A stretch of DNA of 64,000 nucleotides from Mesorhizobium ciceri biovar biserrulae WSM1271 (GCF_000185905.1 NC_014923.1:3371501-3435500); one strand, 5' to 3'; numbered from the stretch's first letter, positions 41,362 to 50,599 are shown. Notes: a model not told the origin generated them from the sequence alone. A program made the numbers and translations.

Positions 41362-42372
41362 CTACTTCTCCGAAACGCCAGCCTCTGCAAAACTCGCCAT
41401 GCGGGCATGGCACTCCAGCGCCGAGCGGACGATGTTGACGGCGAGGCAGGCGCCGGAGCCTTCGCCGAGCCGCATGCCGAGATCGAGCAGCGGCGGCAGG
41501 CCGAGCGCTTCGAGCAGGCCGCGATGGCCTGACTCAGCGGAGACATGGGCTGCGATGGTGTGGGCGAGGCCGGTCGGATGCAGCTTCGCCAGCGGGGCTG
41601 CGGCGGCGGTGCAGACGAAGCCGTCGAGCAGCACGGGTATGCCGAGATGGCGGGCAGCCAGCGTGGCGCCGAAGATGGCGGCCAGTTCGCGTCCGCCGAG
41701 TGCGGCAGCAATGCCAAGCGGATCGGCGAGGGCTGCGGCGTGGCGCTTCAGGCCGGCTTCGATGGCGACCACCTTGCGCTTCAAGCCGGCGTCATCGACG
41801 CCGGTGCCGCGCCCTGTCCACTTTTCCGCGCCGCCGCCGAACAGGGCTGCTGAAACGGCCGCTGCCGGCGTCGTGTTGCCGATACCCATCTCGCCGAAGC
41901 AGATAAGGTCCAGATCCTTCGTCACCGCATCATAGCCGGCCGAGACCGCCGCCAGAAAGGGCGCTTCGTCCATTGCCGGACCTTGGGTGAAGTCGCCGGT
42001 CGGATGGTCGAGATCGAGCGGGATGACGTCGAGTTCGGCGCCGGCTATGCGGGCAAGCTGGTTGATGGCGGCACCGCCGCCAGCGAAATTCGCCACCATC
42101 TGCACGGTGACTTCCGAGGGATAGGCCGACACACCTTGCGCGGTGACGCCGTGGTTGCCGGCGAAGACGAAAACCTTGACGCGGTCGAGTTTCGGCATGT
42201 CGCGGCCCTGCCAGCGCGCCAGCCACGCGGCGATGGTCTCGAGCCGGCCGAGGCTGCCTTGCGGCTTGGTCAGCGTGTCCTGGCGGCGTGCGACCGCATT
42301 GGCCGCGGCATCGCTGCCAGCCGGCAGGTCGAGGCAGGCGGCGCGCAATTCACTAAGGGACTTGAAGGGCAT
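41362..42372 (-). CDS. cobT: nicotinate-nucleotide--dimethylbenzimidazole phosphoribosyltransferase
   Basis: 336 aa (cobU in Pseudomonas denitrificans naming). It activates dimethylbenzimidazole to alpha-ribazole phosphate for the lower ligand of cobalamin. Conserved segments: RQDTLTKPQGSLGRLE, VFAGNHGVTAQGVSAYPSEVT, FGEMGIGNTTPAAA, and the C-terminal LGMRLGEGSGACLA with the catalytic Glu region. It is the last gene of the minus-strand cob cluster, 52 bp after cobS. Confidence 0.95.
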   Translation of the reverse strand: MPFKSLSELRAACLDLPAGSDAAANAVARRQDTLTKPQGSLGRLETIAAWLARWQGRDMPKLDRVKVFVFAGNHGVTAQGVSAYPSEVTVQMVANFAGGGAAINQLARIAGAELDVIPLDLDHPTGDFTQGPAMDEAPFLAAVSAGYDAVTKDLDLICFGEMGIGNTTPAAAVSAALFGGGAEKWTGRGTGVDDAGLKRKVVAIEAGLKRHAAALADPLGIAAALGGRELAAIFGATLAARHLGIPVLLDGFVCTAAAAPLAKLHPTGLAHTIAAHVSAESGHRGLLEALGLPPLLDLGMRLGEGSGACLAVNIVRSALECHARMASFAEAGVSEK

Positions 42373-42424
42373 GGGGGCAAAGTCTCCGAAAAGGAATCAG
42401 GCCGCGAGAATCAGGCCAAAGGGA

Positions 42425-43201
42425 TCAGGAAAGCGCTACGGAAGCGACGAGCAGCACCGCGATCTCGCTTGCCTGCTGCAAGGCGCCGATCGTGTCGCCG
42501 GTCTGGCCATCGATCTGGTTGAGGCAAAGGGCGCGGAAGGCGGCAAACAGCAGGCCAAGCAGGATCAGCGCGAAGACGGCGCCGCCCAGCCCGAGCAGGA
42601 GAAGCGGGATCGCGCCGAGCAAGGCGCCGGCTATGGCGGTTTCCTGCGAGACGGTGCCGGCGTCGACCGAGAGGCCGTTGACGCGCGCTGGAGGCAAGAG
42701 ATGCATGAAGGCGCCAAGCAGGCCGCGCGAGGCCGCGTGTGCGGCCAGGAGGGCAAACAGGGCCTGTGTGGGATCGACGAACTCCGACAGCGCGCTCCAG
42801 CGGATCAGCAGCGACAGAGCCAGCGCCGCCGCGCCATAGGCGCCGATGCGGCTGTCGCGCATGATCTCAAGTTTGCGGTCGCGCGATTTGCCGCCGCCAA
42901 ACCCGTCGGCGACGTCGGACAGGCCGTCCTCATGCAGGCAGCCGGTGGTGAGCAGGGTTGCCACAAGGGCAAGTGCGGCCGCCGGCCCCATGGCAAGGCC
43001 GAACCGTTCCGCCGTGGCAAAAACGATGGCGCCGATCAGGCCGACGACGAGACCGGCGATGGGGGCGGCCCAGATCGCCGCGGCAAGGCTGCGGCCGCGA
43101 AAATCGAAGACTGGCAGCGGCAGCCTGGTGAAGAAGACCAGGCAGAGCGCGATATCGTCGACGACCTGTCGTGGTGAGAGGGCCAGATTCCCGAATTTCA
43201 T
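42425..43201 (-). CDS. cobS: adenosylcobinamide-GDP ribazoletransferase (cobalamin synthase)
   Basis: 258 aa (cobV in P. denitrificans naming; not the CobS chelatase subunit). An integral membrane enzyme with about seven hydrophobic segments that joins adenosylcobinamide-GDP and alpha-ribazole. The family start FFTRLPLPVFDF and the conserved acidic GCLHEDGLSDVADGFGGGKSRDRKLEIMRDSRIGAYGAAAL are present; that Asp-rich stretch binds Mg2+. It is three bases downstream of cobB on the minus strand. Confidence 0.94.
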   Translation of the reverse strand: MKFGNLALSPRQVVDDIALCLVFFTRLPLPVFDFRGRSLAAAIWAAPIAGLVVGLIGAIVFATAERFGLAMGPAAALALVATLLTTGCLHEDGLSDVADGFGGGKSRDRKLEIMRDSRIGAYGAAALALSLLIRWSALSEFVDPTQALFALLAAHAASRGLLGAFMHLLPPARVNGLSVDAGTVSQETAIAGALLGAIPLLLLGLGGAVFALILLGLLFAAFRALCLNQIDGQTGDTIGALQQASEIAVLLVASVALS

Positions 43202-43204
43202 GCT

Positions 43205-44518
43205 CTAGCCCCTCGCAATCGCATGGAAGAAGGTGCCGCTGACATGGCCGCGCCGGTAGCCCGAGGCGCCGATCGGATTGCCCTGGCCGTCGGCAAGGTC
43301 GGCCAGCGGCTCGTCATTGCCGGTGGCCGTCATCTGCGCATAGTGGAATTCGTGGCCCCGGATCAGCGCGCCCTGTGCACCCAGCGGACAATCGGCACGC
43401 AGCCGCGCCTCGCGGTAGCCGAGGTTCATCTTGCGCCTGGCGAAGCTGGTGGCATGGCCGAGCAGGCCGAGCATCGCATGCGTTTCGCCCGACGCGTCCT
43501 CCAGGGCTTCGCCGAGCACCATGAAGCCACCGCACTCGCCATGGATGGGCTTCGTCGCGGCGAAACGCGCCATGCCGGCGCGGAAAGTCGCGGCGGCGGC
43601 GAGCTTGCCGGCGTGAAGCTCGGGATAGCCGCCCGGCAGCCAGCAAACGTCGCAGGTCCCGTCGGGCGCTTCGTCGACGAGCGGCGAGAACGGGACGATT
43701 TCCGCACCCGCCTTGCGCCAGTAGGCGGCGACATGCGGATAGAGGAAGGTGAAGGCGGCATCCTCGGCCAGCGCGATGCGTTGGCCCGGCGGCGCCAGCG
43801 CGTCGTCGAAACCGCCGGGCGCCGGAGTGAGGGGCGTCGCCAGGGCCATGATCGCATCGAGATCGAGCGACTTTTCCGCCATGTCGGCCAGCCTGTCGAG
43901 ATGCGCCATCAGGTCGTCATATTCGCCAGCCTGGACAAGGCCGAGATGCCGCTCGGGCAGGTTCAGCGTGGGATCGCGCAGGATGGCGCCGACGACCGGC
44001 AGGCCGATCGCCTCGATGGCCTCGCTGCACAGCTTGCGGTGCCGCTCGCTGCCCAGCCGATTGAGCGCGACACCGGCCATGCGCACGTCAGGATCATAGG
44101 TGGCAAAACCCTTGGCGACAGCCGCCGCCGTGGTCGACTGGCCGGAGACGTCGAGCACCAGCAGCACCGGCAGGCCGTAGAGGCGGGCGAGGTCGGCGGC
44201 CGAGCCGGTGCGCCCCGGCGAGGCCGGAATGCCGTCGAACAGTCCCATGGCGCTTTCGAGGATGACGAAATCGGTGTCATCGGCGGCTTGCGCGGCAAGC
44301 GCGTTGAGCAGCGATGGCGGCATCGCCCAGCTGTCCAGGTTGACGCCGGACAGCCCCGTGGCGGCGGTGTGGAAGCCGGGGTCGATATAGTCGGGGCCGG
44401 ATTTGGCGCCGCGCACTTTCAAGCCGCGCCGGGTCAGCGCGCGCAGGATGCCGATGGTGACGCTGGTCTTGCCGGAGCCGGAGCGCGGCGCGCCGATGAT
44501 GATGGCGCGGGCCGTCAT
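43205..44518 (-). CDS. cobB: hydrogenobyrinic acid a,c-diamide synthase
   Basis: 437 aa. ATP- and glutamine-dependent amidation of side chains a and c of hydrogenobyrinate. An N-terminal P-loop (GAPRSGSGKTSVTIGIL, with AKSGPDYIDPGFH) is joined to a type 1 glutamine amidotransferase domain with the nucleophile Cys in IHGECGGFMVLGEAL. It overlaps cobA by 4 bp. Its length is normal for the aerobic-pathway enzyme. Confidence 0.95.
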   Translation of the reverse strand: MTARAIIIGAPRSGSGKTSVTIGILRALTRRGLKVRGAKSGPDYIDPGFHTAATGLSGVNLDSWAMPPSLLNALAAQAADDTDFVILESAMGLFDGIPASPGRTGSAADLARLYGLPVLLVLDVSGQSTTAAAVAKGFATYDPDVRMAGVALNRLGSERHRKLCSEAIEAIGLPVVGAILRDPTLNLPERHLGLVQAGEYDDLMAHLDRLADMAEKSLDLDAIMALATPLTPAPGGFDDALAPPGQRIALAEDAAFTFLYPHVAAYWRKAGAEIVPFSPLVDEAPDGTCDVCWLPGGYPELHAGKLAAAATFRAGMARFAATKPIHGECGGFMVLGEALEDASGETHAMLGLLGHATSFARRKMNLGYREARLRADCPLGAQGALIRGHEFHYAQMTATGNDEPLADLADGQGNPIGASGYRRGHVSGTFFHAIARG

Positions 44519-45333
44519 GCTTGCCCCGCCAGGGCCGCGCGCATGGCAACGATGCCGCCAACGACGATCAGCGCCGGCGAGGCCAGACCGGCGGCCGCTG
44601 CTTCCTCGGCAATGGTGGCGAGCGTGGCGACGACGGTTCGCTCCTGCGGCGTCGTCGCGGCGACGATCACAGCCGCCGGTGTCGACGGCGCCAGCCCGCC
44701 ATCGAGAAGGGCGGCTGATATCAAGGGCAGGTTGGCCATGCCCATATAGACGACGACAGGCTGGCCGGTGCGGGCGATCGCCGCCCAGTCGAGATCGTCA
44801 TCGGTGCCGGCGGCGTGGCCGGTTGCCAGGATCACCGCCTTGTTGATGCCGCGCATGGTGGCGGGGATGCCGGTCGCGGCCAGCGCACTGAGGCCCGAGG
44901 TCAGGCCGGGCAGTACGCGGAACGGGATGTTTTCCCGCGCCAGCGCCAGAGCTTCTTCGCCGCCACGGCCGAAAATATAGGGATCGCCGCCCTTCAGCCT
45001 GACGACGCGGCGGCCTTCGCGTGCGAGCCGGACCAGCAGGGCGGTGATGTCGTCCTGTTTCATCGACGGTTTGCCGCCGCGCTTGCCGGCAAAGAAAAGC
45101 TCGGCTTTTTCGGCAACTGCGACAATGTCAGGGGACACCAGTGCGTCGTAGACCAGCGCATCCGCCTCGGCCAAAGCCGCCAGCACTTCGAGCGTCAGGC
45201 AGCCGGGGGCGCCAGGGCCGGCGCCGGCCAGCCAGACATGGCCCGGCTCGAGCCGGCGCGGCTTGAAGTTCAGCCGGGACAAGGCTTTTTCGAGCGTGGC
45301 GTTTTCGCCGGTGTTTTTGGTGCTGCCGCTCAC
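44515..45333 (-). CDS. cobA: uroporphyrinogen-III C-methyltransferase
   Basis: 272 aa. It methylates uroporphyrinogen III at C2 and C7 to precorrin-2, the branch point from heme. SUMT motifs: VWLAGAGPGAPGCLTLEVL, DALVYDALVS, GKRGGKPSMKQDDI, VVRLKGGDPYIFGRGGEEAL and ILATGHAAG. The start is GTG 45333, which overlaps the cobM stop (GTGA). There are ~38 residues before the core. No CysG-like dehydrogenase/ferrochelatase domain is fused, as expected for the cobalamin-only enzyme. Confidence 0.94.
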   Translation of the reverse strand: MSGSTKNTGENATLEKALSRLNFKPRRLEPGHVWLAGAGPGAPGCLTLEVLAALAEADALVYDALVSPDIVAVAEKAELFFAGKRGGKPSMKQDDITALLVRLAREGRRVVRLKGGDPYIFGRGGEEALALARENIPFRVLPGLTSGLSALAATGIPATMRGINKAVILATGHAAGTDDDLDWAAIARTGQPVVVYMGMANLPLISAALLDGGLAPSTPAAVIVAATTPQERTVVATLATIAEEAAAAGLASPALIVVGGIVAMRAALAGQA

Positions 45334-46094
45334 AATCCGTCCCGTCCGCGAAAACGCCGCTGATAATGGGCGTCGTATAATGAACTCTCGCCAAAACCTC
45401 GCGCCGCCAGCGAGCGGCCGACGAAGATGATCGCCGTGCGCTCCATCGGATCGGCGGCGAGCTGTGCCTCGATCGTCGCCAGCGTGCCGGTCAGCACGCG
45501 CTCGTCCGGCCAGGAAGCGCGGAAGACGACCGCCACCGGGCAACCGCCGCCATAGTGCGGCGTCAGTTCGGCGACGACGCGGTCGATGGCGTGGATGGCC
45601 AGATGAATGGCAAGCGTGGCGCCGGTGCGGCCAAAACCGGCCAGCGTCTCGCCGGGCGGCATTTTTGAGGCGCGCCCGGAAATGCGGGTCAGCACCAGGC
45701 TTTGCGCCACTTCGGGAATGGTCAGCTCGCGGCGCAATGCGGCGGCGGCAGCGGCGAAGGAGGGGACGCCCGGCGTCAGCGTATAAGGGATGCCGTGCTT
45801 TTCCAGCCGGCGGATCTGCTCGGCGACCGCGCTCCATACCGACAGGTCACCGGAATGCAGCCGGGCGACATCCTGGCCTGATTTGTGCGCCTCGAGATAG
45901 GCGGCCTCGATCTCGTCGAGCGACATCGGCGCGGTGTCGACCAGCTTTGTCCCCGGCGCGCAGTGCTGCAGCAATTCGGGCGCGACGATCGAGCCGGCAT
46001 GCAGGCAAACCGGGCAGTTTGCCAAAAGCCTTGCGCCGCGCAGCGTGATGAGGTCGGCCGCACCTGGACCGGCGCCGATGAAATGAACGGTCAT
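45330..46094 (-). CDS. cobM: precorrin-4 C11-methyltransferase
   Basis: 254 aa. It moves SAM-derived methyl to C11 of precorrin-4, giving precorrin-5. Start motif VHFIGAGPGAADLITLRGARLL; then CLHAGSIVAPELL, ARLHSGDLSVWSAVAEQ, YTLTPGVPSFAAAAAAL and LTRISGRASKMPPGE, which are specific to CobM/CbiF. It overlaps cobE and cobA by 4 bp each, so translation is coupled along the cluster. Confidence 0.95.
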   Translation of the reverse strand: MTVHFIGAGPGAADLITLRGARLLANCPVCLHAGSIVAPELLQHCAPGTKLVDTAPMSLDEIEAAYLEAHKSGQDVARLHSGDLSVWSAVAEQIRRLEKHGIPYTLTPGVPSFAAAAAALRRELTIPEVAQSLVLTRISGRASKMPPGETLAGFGRTGATLAIHLAIHAIDRVVAELTPHYGGGCPVAVVFRASWPDERVLTGTLATIEAQLAADPMERTAIIFVGRSLAARGFGESSLYDAHYQRRFRGRDGL

Positions 46095-46495
46095 GGCGCA
46101 TCTCCGCTGATGGCGATGGCGCAGGTGACCGGGCCGAGCACGGTGCGGGGGCCAAGCAGTTTTGCGCCTGTGCCGGCCACGGCGAGGGCGGACGCCTCGG
46201 AGACCGATGGTGTGCCGGCAACATCCTGCGAGAGATCGGAATGGCTGAGCGTATCCGACGAGGCAGCTTGAAGTGCTGAGTCGTCGACGACGATGACGGG
46301 AAGACTCAGCGTGCGGCCAGCGGCGGCGATCGCTTCTTCATCCTTCTTGAACGCGGCAGTCGCCAGTGCCGACAGCGCCGTCATCGCCAACCCATGCGCC
46401 TCCAGCGCCGTTTCGATCGCCGCAAGCACCTCTTCGACGCCCACGCCCTTTCGGCAGCCTATGCCTGCGACCATCATGGCTTCATCCAGCTCCAT
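46091..46495 (-). CDS. cobE: cobalamin biosynthesis protein CobE (CbiG C-terminal-like)
   Basis: 134 aa. It resembles the C-terminal domain of CbiG: MMVAGIGCRKGVGVEEVLAAIETALEAHGL, ATAAFKKDEEAIAAAGRTLSLPVIVV and SVSEASALAVAGTGAKLLGPRTVLGPVTCAIA. Its exact role in the aerobic pathway is unsettled. ATG 46495 is inside the end of cobL (22-bp overlap). A second ATG (MMVAGIG) lies six codons later and would reduce the overlap. Confidence 0.88.
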   Translation of the reverse strand: MELDEAMMVAGIGCRKGVGVEEVLAAIETALEAHGLAMTALSALATAAFKKDEEAIAAAGRTLSLPVIVVDDSALQAASSDTLSHSDLSQDVAGTPSVSEASALAVAGTGAKLLGPRTVLGPVTCAIAISGDAP

Positions 46496-47703
46496 TGCGT
46501 CACTGGCATGGCCGGCCGCCAGGCCTGCATCGAGCCGACCGGCGAGGCCCGCGAGATGTTTATACGCGTGAGATCGCCGCCGAGCTTCGTATGCTGGGCA
46601 AGAAGCAGGGCTTCCATCTCCAGCGTCACCGCGTTGGCGACGAGACGGCCGCCAGTGTGCAGGGCCTTGATGGCAGCTTTCAAGACACCGGCATCGCTGC
46701 CACCACCGCCGATGAAGATCGCGTCTGGCGTGTCCAGTCTGGCAAGCGCCTTCGGCGCGCTGCCTTCGACCACGACAAGGCCGGGAACGCCACAGGCAGC
46801 GGCGTTGCGACCAATACGGGCAGCGCGCACCGGATCGGCCTCGATGGCAAAAGTGCGCATGGAAGGGTGGGCCAGCATCCATTCTATGCCGATGGAACCG
46901 GAGCCGGCGCCGATGTCCCACAGCAACTCGCCGCGCCGCGGCGCCAGCGCCGACAGGGTGATCGCGCGGATTTCGCGCTTGGTGATCTGGCCGTCATGGT
47001 CGAACAGGTGATCGGCAAGGCCTGATGTGAGCGGCAGCACGCGCGCGTCCGGACCGGATTCAACTTCGACCGCCAGCACGTTGAGCGGATTGAGGTTTTC
47101 GAGGTCGAAGGCATCGGCGCGGACCGAGCGCTGGGTCTCGCTTGGCCCACCCAACGCCTCCAGGATCGTCAGCCGCGATGCGCCGAAGTCGAGTTCCGCG
47201 AGCAGGCGGGCAATCGCCGCGGGGGCCTCTGCATCCGAGGTCAGCACCAGGATGCGCGCGCCTGGCTGCAGCAGCGGCCGGATCAGGTCGAGCGGCCGGC
47301 CGTGCAGCGAGACGGTTTCGATATCCTGCAGCGCCCAGCCGAGCCGGGCGGCCGCCAGTGAAACGGCTGAAGGCGCGGGGATAACGTGCATCTCTTGCGC
47401 CTTGACCTTGCGGGCGAGCGTGGCGCCGACGCCATGGAAGAACGGATCGCCGGACGCGAGCACACAGACGTTCCTGCCGGCGAGCGCCAGCACGTCAGCC
47501 ATCTCGGCATCGAAGGGAACCGGCCATGGGCGCGGCTCGCCCTTGGCGAAGGAAGCGACAAGGGCGAGGTGCCGCTTGCCGCCGAAGATGATCTCAGCCT
47601 GGGCAATCCGCTGCTTGGCCTCGTCGCCGAGACCCGCTAAACCGTCCTCGCCGATGCCGACGACTGTCAGCCAGGCGGCTCGCGATTGACGCTCAGCAGG
47701 CAT
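46474..47703 (-). CDS. cobL: precorrin-6Y C5,15-methyltransferase (decarboxylating)
   Basis: 409 aa. A two-domain enzyme: CbiE-like methylase (WLTVVGIGEDGLAGLG, VLASGDPFFHGVGATL, residues ~10-200) and CbiT-like methylase (LLWDIGAGSGSIGIEWML, residues ~240-400) that methylates C5 and C15 and decarboxylates the acetate at C12. ATG 47703 overlaps the ATG of the divergent cobK (47702), so each gene's ribosome site lies in the other's coding sequence. No room exists for a separate intergenic promoter. Confidence 0.95.
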   Translation of the reverse strand: MPAERQSRAAWLTVVGIGEDGLAGLGDEAKQRIAQAEIIFGGKRHLALVASFAKGEPRPWPVPFDAEMADVLALAGRNVCVLASGDPFFHGVGATLARKVKAQEMHVIPAPSAVSLAAARLGWALQDIETVSLHGRPLDLIRPLLQPGARILVLTSDAEAPAAIARLLAELDFGASRLTILEALGGPSETQRSVRADAFDLENLNPLNVLAVEVESGPDARVLPLTSGLADHLFDHDGQITKREIRAITLSALAPRRGELLWDIGAGSGSIGIEWMLAHPSMRTFAIEADPVRAARIGRNAAACGVPGLVVVEGSAPKALARLDTPDAIFIGGGGSDAGVLKAAIKALHTGGRLVANAVTLEMEALLLAQHTKLGGDLTRINISRASPVGSMQAWRPAMPVTQWSWMKP

Positions 47704-48481
47704 GATGACCCACCGTATCCTGATCCTCGGCGGCACCACCGAAGCGCGGCAACTGGCCGGAAAACTGGCGGCGTGTGCCTCGGTCACACTGTCGCTGGCC
47801 GGCCGCACCGAAAGCCCGGTCGCGCAAGGCGTGCCGGTGCGAAGCGGAGGCTTTGGCGGCGCCGACGGGCTGGCCGCTTACCTCACGGAAACGGCCACCG
47901 ATCTGCTGATCGACGCCACGCATCCCTATGCGGCGCAAATCTCCGCCAATGCCGCACAAGCCGCGCGCATGGCCGGCGTGCCGATCCTTGCCCTGCGGCG
48001 TCCCGGCTGGGAGCCTGTCGAAGGCGACCGCTGGACGTTGGTCGGTACGGTCGGCGATGCCGCGCAAGCGCTTGGACCGGCGCCGCGCCGCGTTTTTCTG
48101 GCACTGGGCCGGCAAGAGGTTGCGGCTTTCGAAGCAGCGCCCCAGCACCACTATCTCATTCGCAGTGTCGATCCGGTCGAGCCGAAGCTGGCCGTGCCCG
48201 ACGCCGAATATCTGTTGGCCCGTGGCCCGTTTCGCGACGCGGAGGAACGCGCGCTGCTCGAAAGGCACCGCATCGATGTCGTGGTGTCCAAGAACAGCGG
48301 CGGCGAGGCGACCTTTGGCAAGATCGCCTCGGCGCGGGCGCTTGGCATCGAGGTGGTCATGATCCGCAGGCCTGATCTGCCGGACGTGCCCTCGGCTGAA
48401 ACCGTCGAAGCGCTGGCCGCCATTGTCGATCGATTTGGGGTCGATCATTTTGTCCGTCCCGTGGACGAGCGCGGCGTGTAG
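47702..48481 (+). CDS. cobK: precorrin-6A reductase
   Basis: 259 aa. NADPH-dependent reduction of precorrin-6A to 6B. Features: RILILGGTTEARQLAGKLA, LIDATHPYAAQISANA, a central RRPGWEPVEGDRWTLV and the C-terminal VVSKNSGGEATFGKIASARALGIEVVMIRRP. It is the only plus-strand gene of the cluster. Its 5' end overlaps cobL and its 3' end overlaps cobJ by 37 bp, so it is antisense to any transcript running from cobJ into cobL. ATG 47702 or ATG 47705 may be used. Confidence 0.95.
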   Translation: MMTHRILILGGTTEARQLAGKLAACASVTLSLAGRTESPVAQGVPVRSGGFGGADGLAAYLTETATDLLIDATHPYAAQISANAAQAARMAGVPILALRRPGWEPVEGDRWTLVGTVGDAAQALGPAPRRVFLALGRQEVAAFEAAPQHHYLIRSVDPVEPKLAVPDAEYLLARGPFRDAEERALLERHRIDVVVSKNSGGEATFGKIASARALGIEVVMIRRPDLPDVPSAETVEALAAIVDRFGVDHFVRPVDERGV

Positions 48482-49209
48482 ACCAGCGCCGGCTTCTCCG
48501 TGCGCTTGATAATCCTGGTTTCCGGCGAGCCGATGATGATGCAGGTCGCCATGTCCGCCTTTTCAGCCTCGACATCGGCCAGCAGGCAGACCTCGATACG
48601 CTCGTCCGGGCGACCGGCGGCGCGGCCGAAGATTACCGGCGTGGTGCCCGGCAGGATGGCGGTCAGGCACTCGAAGGCGCGGCCGAGTTGCCAGGGGCGG
48701 GCCTTGCTGATCGGGTTATAAAGCGCGATGACGAAGCCGGCACCGGCCGCCGCCAGCAGGCGCAGTTCGATCAATTCCCATGGCTTTAGATTGTCGGAGA
48801 GCGAGATGGCGCAGAAATCATGGCCGAGCGGCGCCCCGATGCGGGCGGCAACCGCAAGCATGGCGGTGATGCCGGGCACCACGGCGACATCGACCGCGCG
48901 CCATTCGACCGGACCGGCCTCGATCGCCTCGCAGACGGCCGCCGCCATGGCGAACACGCCGGGATCGCCGCCGGAGACCACGGCGACGTCATGGCCCTCT
49001 GCGGCCTTGCTCAATGCGTCCTTGGAGCGGGCGAGTTCCTCGCGGTTGTCGGAAGCGACGCGGGTCTGGTCCGGGCGCAGGTCCAGCCGATCGAGATAGG
49101 GCTTGTAGCCGTAAAAGAATTTCGCCTCGGCGACAGCGCGGCTGGCCTCCGGGGTGACCTGATCGGCATTGCCGGGCCCAAGGCCGATGACGGTGAGACG
49201 GCCACTCAT
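48445..49209 (-). CDS. cobJ: precorrin-3B C17-methyltransferase
   Basis: 254 aa. It methylates C17 with ring contraction, giving precorrin-4. Motifs: LTVIGLGPGNADQVTPEA, FYGYKPYLDRL, VAVVSGGDPGVFAMAAAV, VPGITAMLAVAARIGAPLGHDFCAISLSDNL and FVIALYNPISKARPWQL. It overlaps cobI by 4 bp upstream and cobK (opposite strand) at its 3' end, where the basic tail (LVYTPRSSTGRTK) is encoded. Confidence 0.95.
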   Translation of the reverse strand: MSGRLTVIGLGPGNADQVTPEASRAVAEAKFFYGYKPYLDRLDLRPDQTRVASDNREELARSKDALSKAAEGHDVAVVSGGDPGVFAMAAAVCEAIEAGPVEWRAVDVAVVPGITAMLAVAARIGAPLGHDFCAISLSDNLKPWELIELRLLAAAGAGFVIALYNPISKARPWQLGRAFECLTAILPGTTPVIFGRAAGRPDERIEVCLLADVEAEKADMATCIIIGSPETRIIKRTEKPALVYTPRSSTGRTK

Positions 49210-49964
49210 ACCTGCGCTCCCACGGCGCCGGGGCGGCCGGACCAGCCGGCGACCAGCACGATGGCGAAGTAGGGCGCCTTGTCGTCCTTTTTGTCGGCAA
49301 GCTTCATCGAGACGCTGCCGGCCATGGTGCCGCGCTCTACATAGACGGCGCGCGACAGCTTGGCCGTAGCCTCCAGCGCCCGCCTGATCTTGGGCAGGTT
49401 GCGGCCAACCTTCATGATGACGGCGGCATCGGTGTCGGCCAGCCGGCGGGTGAGCTCGAATTCGCTCATCGTGCCCGGCAGCACGGTGAGCACGTCGTCG
49501 CCCTGGACGATCGGAATACCGGTCTGCGACCAGCAGCCGGACATGGCGGTGACGCCGGGGATGACTTCGGTCGGAAAACGATGGGCGAGGCGCACATGCA
49601 GATGCATGTAAGAGCCGTAGAACAGCGGGTCGCCCTCTGACAGCACCGCAACCATTCTGCCGGCTTCGAGGTGCTCGGCGACCTTCTCGGCCGACTCCTC
49701 GTAGAAAGCCGTGATCTGCGAGCGGTAGTCGTCGTGATCCCTGGCGATTTCGGTTGTGACGGGATAGAGCAGCGGCAATTCCGTCATTTCGGGCCGGAAC
49801 TGCGCTTCGACGATGGCGCGGGCGTTGCTGTTGTTGCCGCGCTTGGCGAAATAGGCCACGACATCGGCCTCGGCCAGGATGCGGGCGGCTTTTAGGGTCA
49901 GCAGTTCGGGGTCGCCAGGACCGGTGCCGACGCCAACGAGGCGGCCTTTGAGAAAGGCGTTCAC
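49206..49964 (-). CDS. cobI: precorrin-2 C20-methyltransferase
   Basis: 252 aa. It methylates C20 to precorrin-3A. Motifs: RLVGVGTGPGDPELLTLKAARIL, DVVAYFAKRGNNSNARAIVE, MVAVLSEGDPLFYGSYMHL and PGVTAMSGCWSQTGIPI. It overlaps cobH and cobJ by 4 bp each. Confidence 0.95.
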   Translation of the reverse strand: MNAFLKGRLVGVGTGPGDPELLTLKAARILAEADVVAYFAKRGNNSNARAIVEAQFRPEMTELPLLYPVTTEIARDHDDYRSQITAFYEESAEKVAEHLEAGRMVAVLSEGDPLFYGSYMHLHVRLAHRFPTEVIPGVTAMSGCWSQTGIPIVQGDDVLTVLPGTMSEFELTRRLADTDAAVIMKVGRNLPKIRRALEATAKLSRAVYVERGTMAGSVSMKLADKKDDKAPYFAIVLVAGWSGRPGAVGAQV

Positions 49965-50599
49965 AGGCCAGGCCTCGCCAATGAATTGAGCGCGGCGGCG
50001 GTCATGGCACTGCCGCCAAGCCGGCCACGCACGATGGCGTAGGGAACGCCATAGGAGTTCTCGGCCAGCGCATCCTTGGATTCGGCCGCACCGACGAAAC
50101 CGACCGGCATGCCGATGATGGCCGCCGGCTTCGGTGCGCCATCGCGCAGTTTTTCCAGGAGATAGAATAGCGCGGTCGGCGCATTGCCGATGGCAACCAC
50201 AGAGCCGGCCATGCGCTCGCCCCAGAGGTCGATGGCGGCCGCCGAACGGGTGTTGCCGATTTGCCTGGCAATGTCGTGCGTACGCGGGTCGCGCAAGGTG
50301 CAGATCACCTCGTTGCCCGCCGGCAGCCTGGCGCGGGTGACGCCATGCGAGACCATTTCCGCGTCGCAGAAGATCGGCGCGCCGGCCGCCAAAGCGGTGC
50401 GGGCGGCGGCAACGAAATCGGTGGAGAACACAAAATGACTTGAAGCTTCGACCTGGCCGCAGGCATGGATCATGCGAATGGCGACATCGGCCTCGGCTTC
50501 GGAGAAGCGCGACAGATCGGCCTCGGCGCGGATGATGGCGAAGGAGCGCTCGTAGATCGCCGTGCCGTCATGGATGTAGTCGTAGGCGGCCATGCTCAT
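49961..50599 (-). CDS. cobH: precorrin-8X methylmutase
   Basis: 212 aa. It shifts a methyl from C11 to C12, giving hydrogenobyrinate. Conserved: YIHDGTAIYERSFAIIRAEADL (with the catalytic His region), MIHACGQVEASSHFVFS, FCDAEMVSHGVTR, GNAPTALFYLLE and IGMPVGFVGAAESKDAL. The start at 50599 overlaps the cobG stop as ATGA; a second ATG lies two codons on. Confidence 0.95.
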   Translation of the reverse strand: MSMAAYDYIHDGTAIYERSFAIIRAEADLSRFSEAEADVAIRMIHACGQVEASSHFVFSTDFVAAARTALAAGAPIFCDAEMVSHGVTRARLPAGNEVICTLRDPRTHDIARQIGNTRSAAAIDLWGERMAGSVVAIGNAPTALFYLLEKLRDGAPKPAAIIGMPVGFVGAAESKDALAENSYGVPYAIVRGRLGGSAMTAAALNSLARPGL

